From Fibrobacteres bacterium CG2_30_45_31 (lineage in GTDB: Bacteria > Fibrobacterota > Fibrobacteria > Fibrobacterales > Fibrobacteraceae), in NCBI GenBank assembly GCA_001873075.1, contig MNYL01000233.1, positions 1-5,587 on the forward strand: DNA of 5,587 nt, given 5' to 3'. This document shows, one piece after another, positions 4,634 to 5,587 of the stretch. The translations under genes and the position numbers were made by a program. Every line of letters starts with the position of its first letter. The first letter of the stretch is position 1. The notes beneath the pieces are model-generated. The model saw only the letters and a list, made by a program, of their open reading frames with translations, ran no database searches and was not told the DNA's origin.

Positions 4634-5585
4634 TGTCTCCGATTGCGTTCTTTCCGTGCGAGATCTTTCCGTTGCTTTTGGGGGAGCGCGTGCGGTTCAG
4701 GTCACAGATCGTGTTTCCTTTGATATTGCCGCGGGGGAGTTCTTTGCTTTAGTCGGAGAATCCGGTTGTGGTAAGAGTGTTACGGCGATGAGCATTTTGC
4801 GCTTGCTGCCAGTACCCGGGGCGAAAATCGTGTCGGGGTCTGTTCTTTTTGAGGGCATCGATTTGCTGAAACTCCCCTTGGAAATGCTTCGGAAGTATCG
4901 TGGTTCTGCGATCTCTTGTATTTTCCAAGAGCCGATGCAAGCGTTGAATCCGGTGATCCCTGTAGGGAAACAGCTTTTAGAGGTGTTGCGTCATGAATCC
5001 AAAAATAGGGCACTTGAAAAAACAGTCCATTTTTTGAAACTTGCAGGTTTTGCAGATGTAGATCGCGTGATGCATGCGTACCCCCATGAACTTTCGGGTG
5101 GAATGCTACAGCGAGCTTGTATTGTGATGGCGCTTTTACCCATGCCGCGGCTTTTGATTGCAGATGAACCAACGACTGCTTTGGATGTGACTGTGCAGGC
5201 ACAGGTGCTTGCGGTTTTGAAAGATCTTGCACGGGAAGCTCATACTTCTGTGCTGTTGATTACTCACAATATGGGTTTGGTCGCGCAATATGCGCAACGT
5301 GTCGCTGTGATGTATGCCGGGCGCATTGTGGAAATGGGGGAAACGAGTGCAGTGATCGATTCCCCTTTGCATCCTTATACTCGCGGGCTTTTAGCGGCTA
5401 TTCCTGAACGTCACTTGAATATGAGTTCGCTTCAATTTATTCCAGGCAATGTCCCCAATCCCAAGGACTTTGTGCCCGGGTGCCGATTTGCTTCTCGTTG
5501 CTCGAAAGTGATGCCCGAGTGTATCGATTTCCCGCCTAAGCAAGGCGATGATTCCCATTGGGCCATGTGTTTCTTTAAGGATTAA
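4626..5585 (+). CDS. Peptide ABC transporter ATP-binding subunit, single domain (OppD/DppD-type, counterpart of the YejF N-half)
   Basis: A 319-residue cytoplasmic ATPase that should energise the YejB-YejE channel. All ABC motifs are present: Walker A GESGCGKS (44-51), Q-loop Q101 in IFQEPMQALNP, signature LSGGMLQ (156-162), Walker B LLIADEP (176-182) with catalytic E181, D-loop ALD (185-187) and switch H214. After the nucleotide-binding domain comes the oligopeptide-importer C-terminal region with HPYTRGLL (249-256) and four cysteines, C286, C292, C299 and C315 (C-x5-C-x6-C-x15-C). This cysteine pattern recurs in DppD/OppD-type subunits and has been linked to an iron-sulfur cluster in some; whether it binds one here is inference. 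E. coli YejF is a fusion of two ATPase domains (529 residues). Here the protein ends after the first, so a separate OppF/DppF-type partner is expected downstream, beyond the window. The gene overlaps yejE by eight bases. Confidence 0.92.
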   Translation: MSNVSDCVLSVRDLSVAFGGARAVQVTDRVSFDIAAGEFFALVGESGCGKSVTAMSILRLLPVPGAKIVSGSVLFEGIDLLKLPLEMLRKYRGSAISCIFQEPMQALNPVIPVGKQLLEVLRHESKNRALEKTVHFLKLAGFADVDRVMHAYPHELSGGMLQRACIVMALLPMPRLLIADEPTTALDVTVQAQVLAVLKDLAREAHTSVLLITHNMGLVAQYAQRVAVMYAGRIVEMGETSAVIDSPLHPYTRGLLAAIPERHLNMSSLQFIPGNVPNPKDFVPGCRFASRCSKVMPECIDFPPKQGDDSHWAMCFFKD

Positions 5586-5587
5586 AA

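Noticed and set aside
3539..5372. Minus-strand open frames opposite yejB, yejE and the ATPase gene (e.g. 3539-4012, 4067-4495, 4780-5232)
   Set aside because: They lie antisense to well-supported genes, have low-complexity basic translations and no recognisable domains.

Overview
The window comes from a bacterial chromosome, most likely of a Gram-negative organism: it encodes a Yej-type inner-membrane peptide importer whose two permeases align well with E. coli YejB and YejE as I recall them. All gene identities rest on motif recognition, with no database search. The lineage cannot be fixed. The mixed composition, the leading genes without Shine-Dalgarno (SD) sequences and the G+T-rich intergenic repeats made me think of Fibrobacter-like bacteria, but that is only a low-confidence guess.

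Layout. (1) Positions 1-663, minus strand: a complete SlyD-type FKBP peptidyl-prolyl isomerase, followed almost without a gap by the first 20 codons of a gene cut by the window edge, probably ribose-5-phosphate isomerase A. (2) Positions 664-769: a divergent intergenic region with a TATATT box close to each start codon and a terminator-like hairpin with nine T's on the plus strand. (3) Positions 770-1953, plus strand: a calcineurin-like metallophosphoesterase overlapping by four bases with rlmH, the 23S rRNA pseudouridine-1915 N3-methyltransferase. (4) Positions 1951-2575: about 620 bases without a credible gene. They hold a 110-bp element with inverted-repeat ends that starts on the rlmH stop codon, then three tandem copies of a 154-bp G+T-rich unit carrying two small hairpins, then an AT-rich putative promoter region. 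(5) Positions 2576-5585, plus strand: a tightly packed importer operon of yejB, yejE and a single-domain OppD/DppD-type ATPase. The 6-nt gap and 8-nt overlap suggest translational coupling.

How the genes work together. YejB and YejE should form the channel through the inner membrane and the ATPase supplies half of the motor. Neither a substrate-binding protein (YejA/OppA type) nor the second ATPase domain lies in the window. The second ATPase is expected just downstream; the binding protein must be downstream or elsewhere. SlyD, the phosphoesterase and RlmH are housekeeping-type genes with no evident link to the importer.

The least explained part is 1951-2520. I found no clear undescribed multi-gene system. 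The strongest candidates for novelty are the MITE-like inverted-repeat element and the structured 154-bp tandem array in front of the importer operon.
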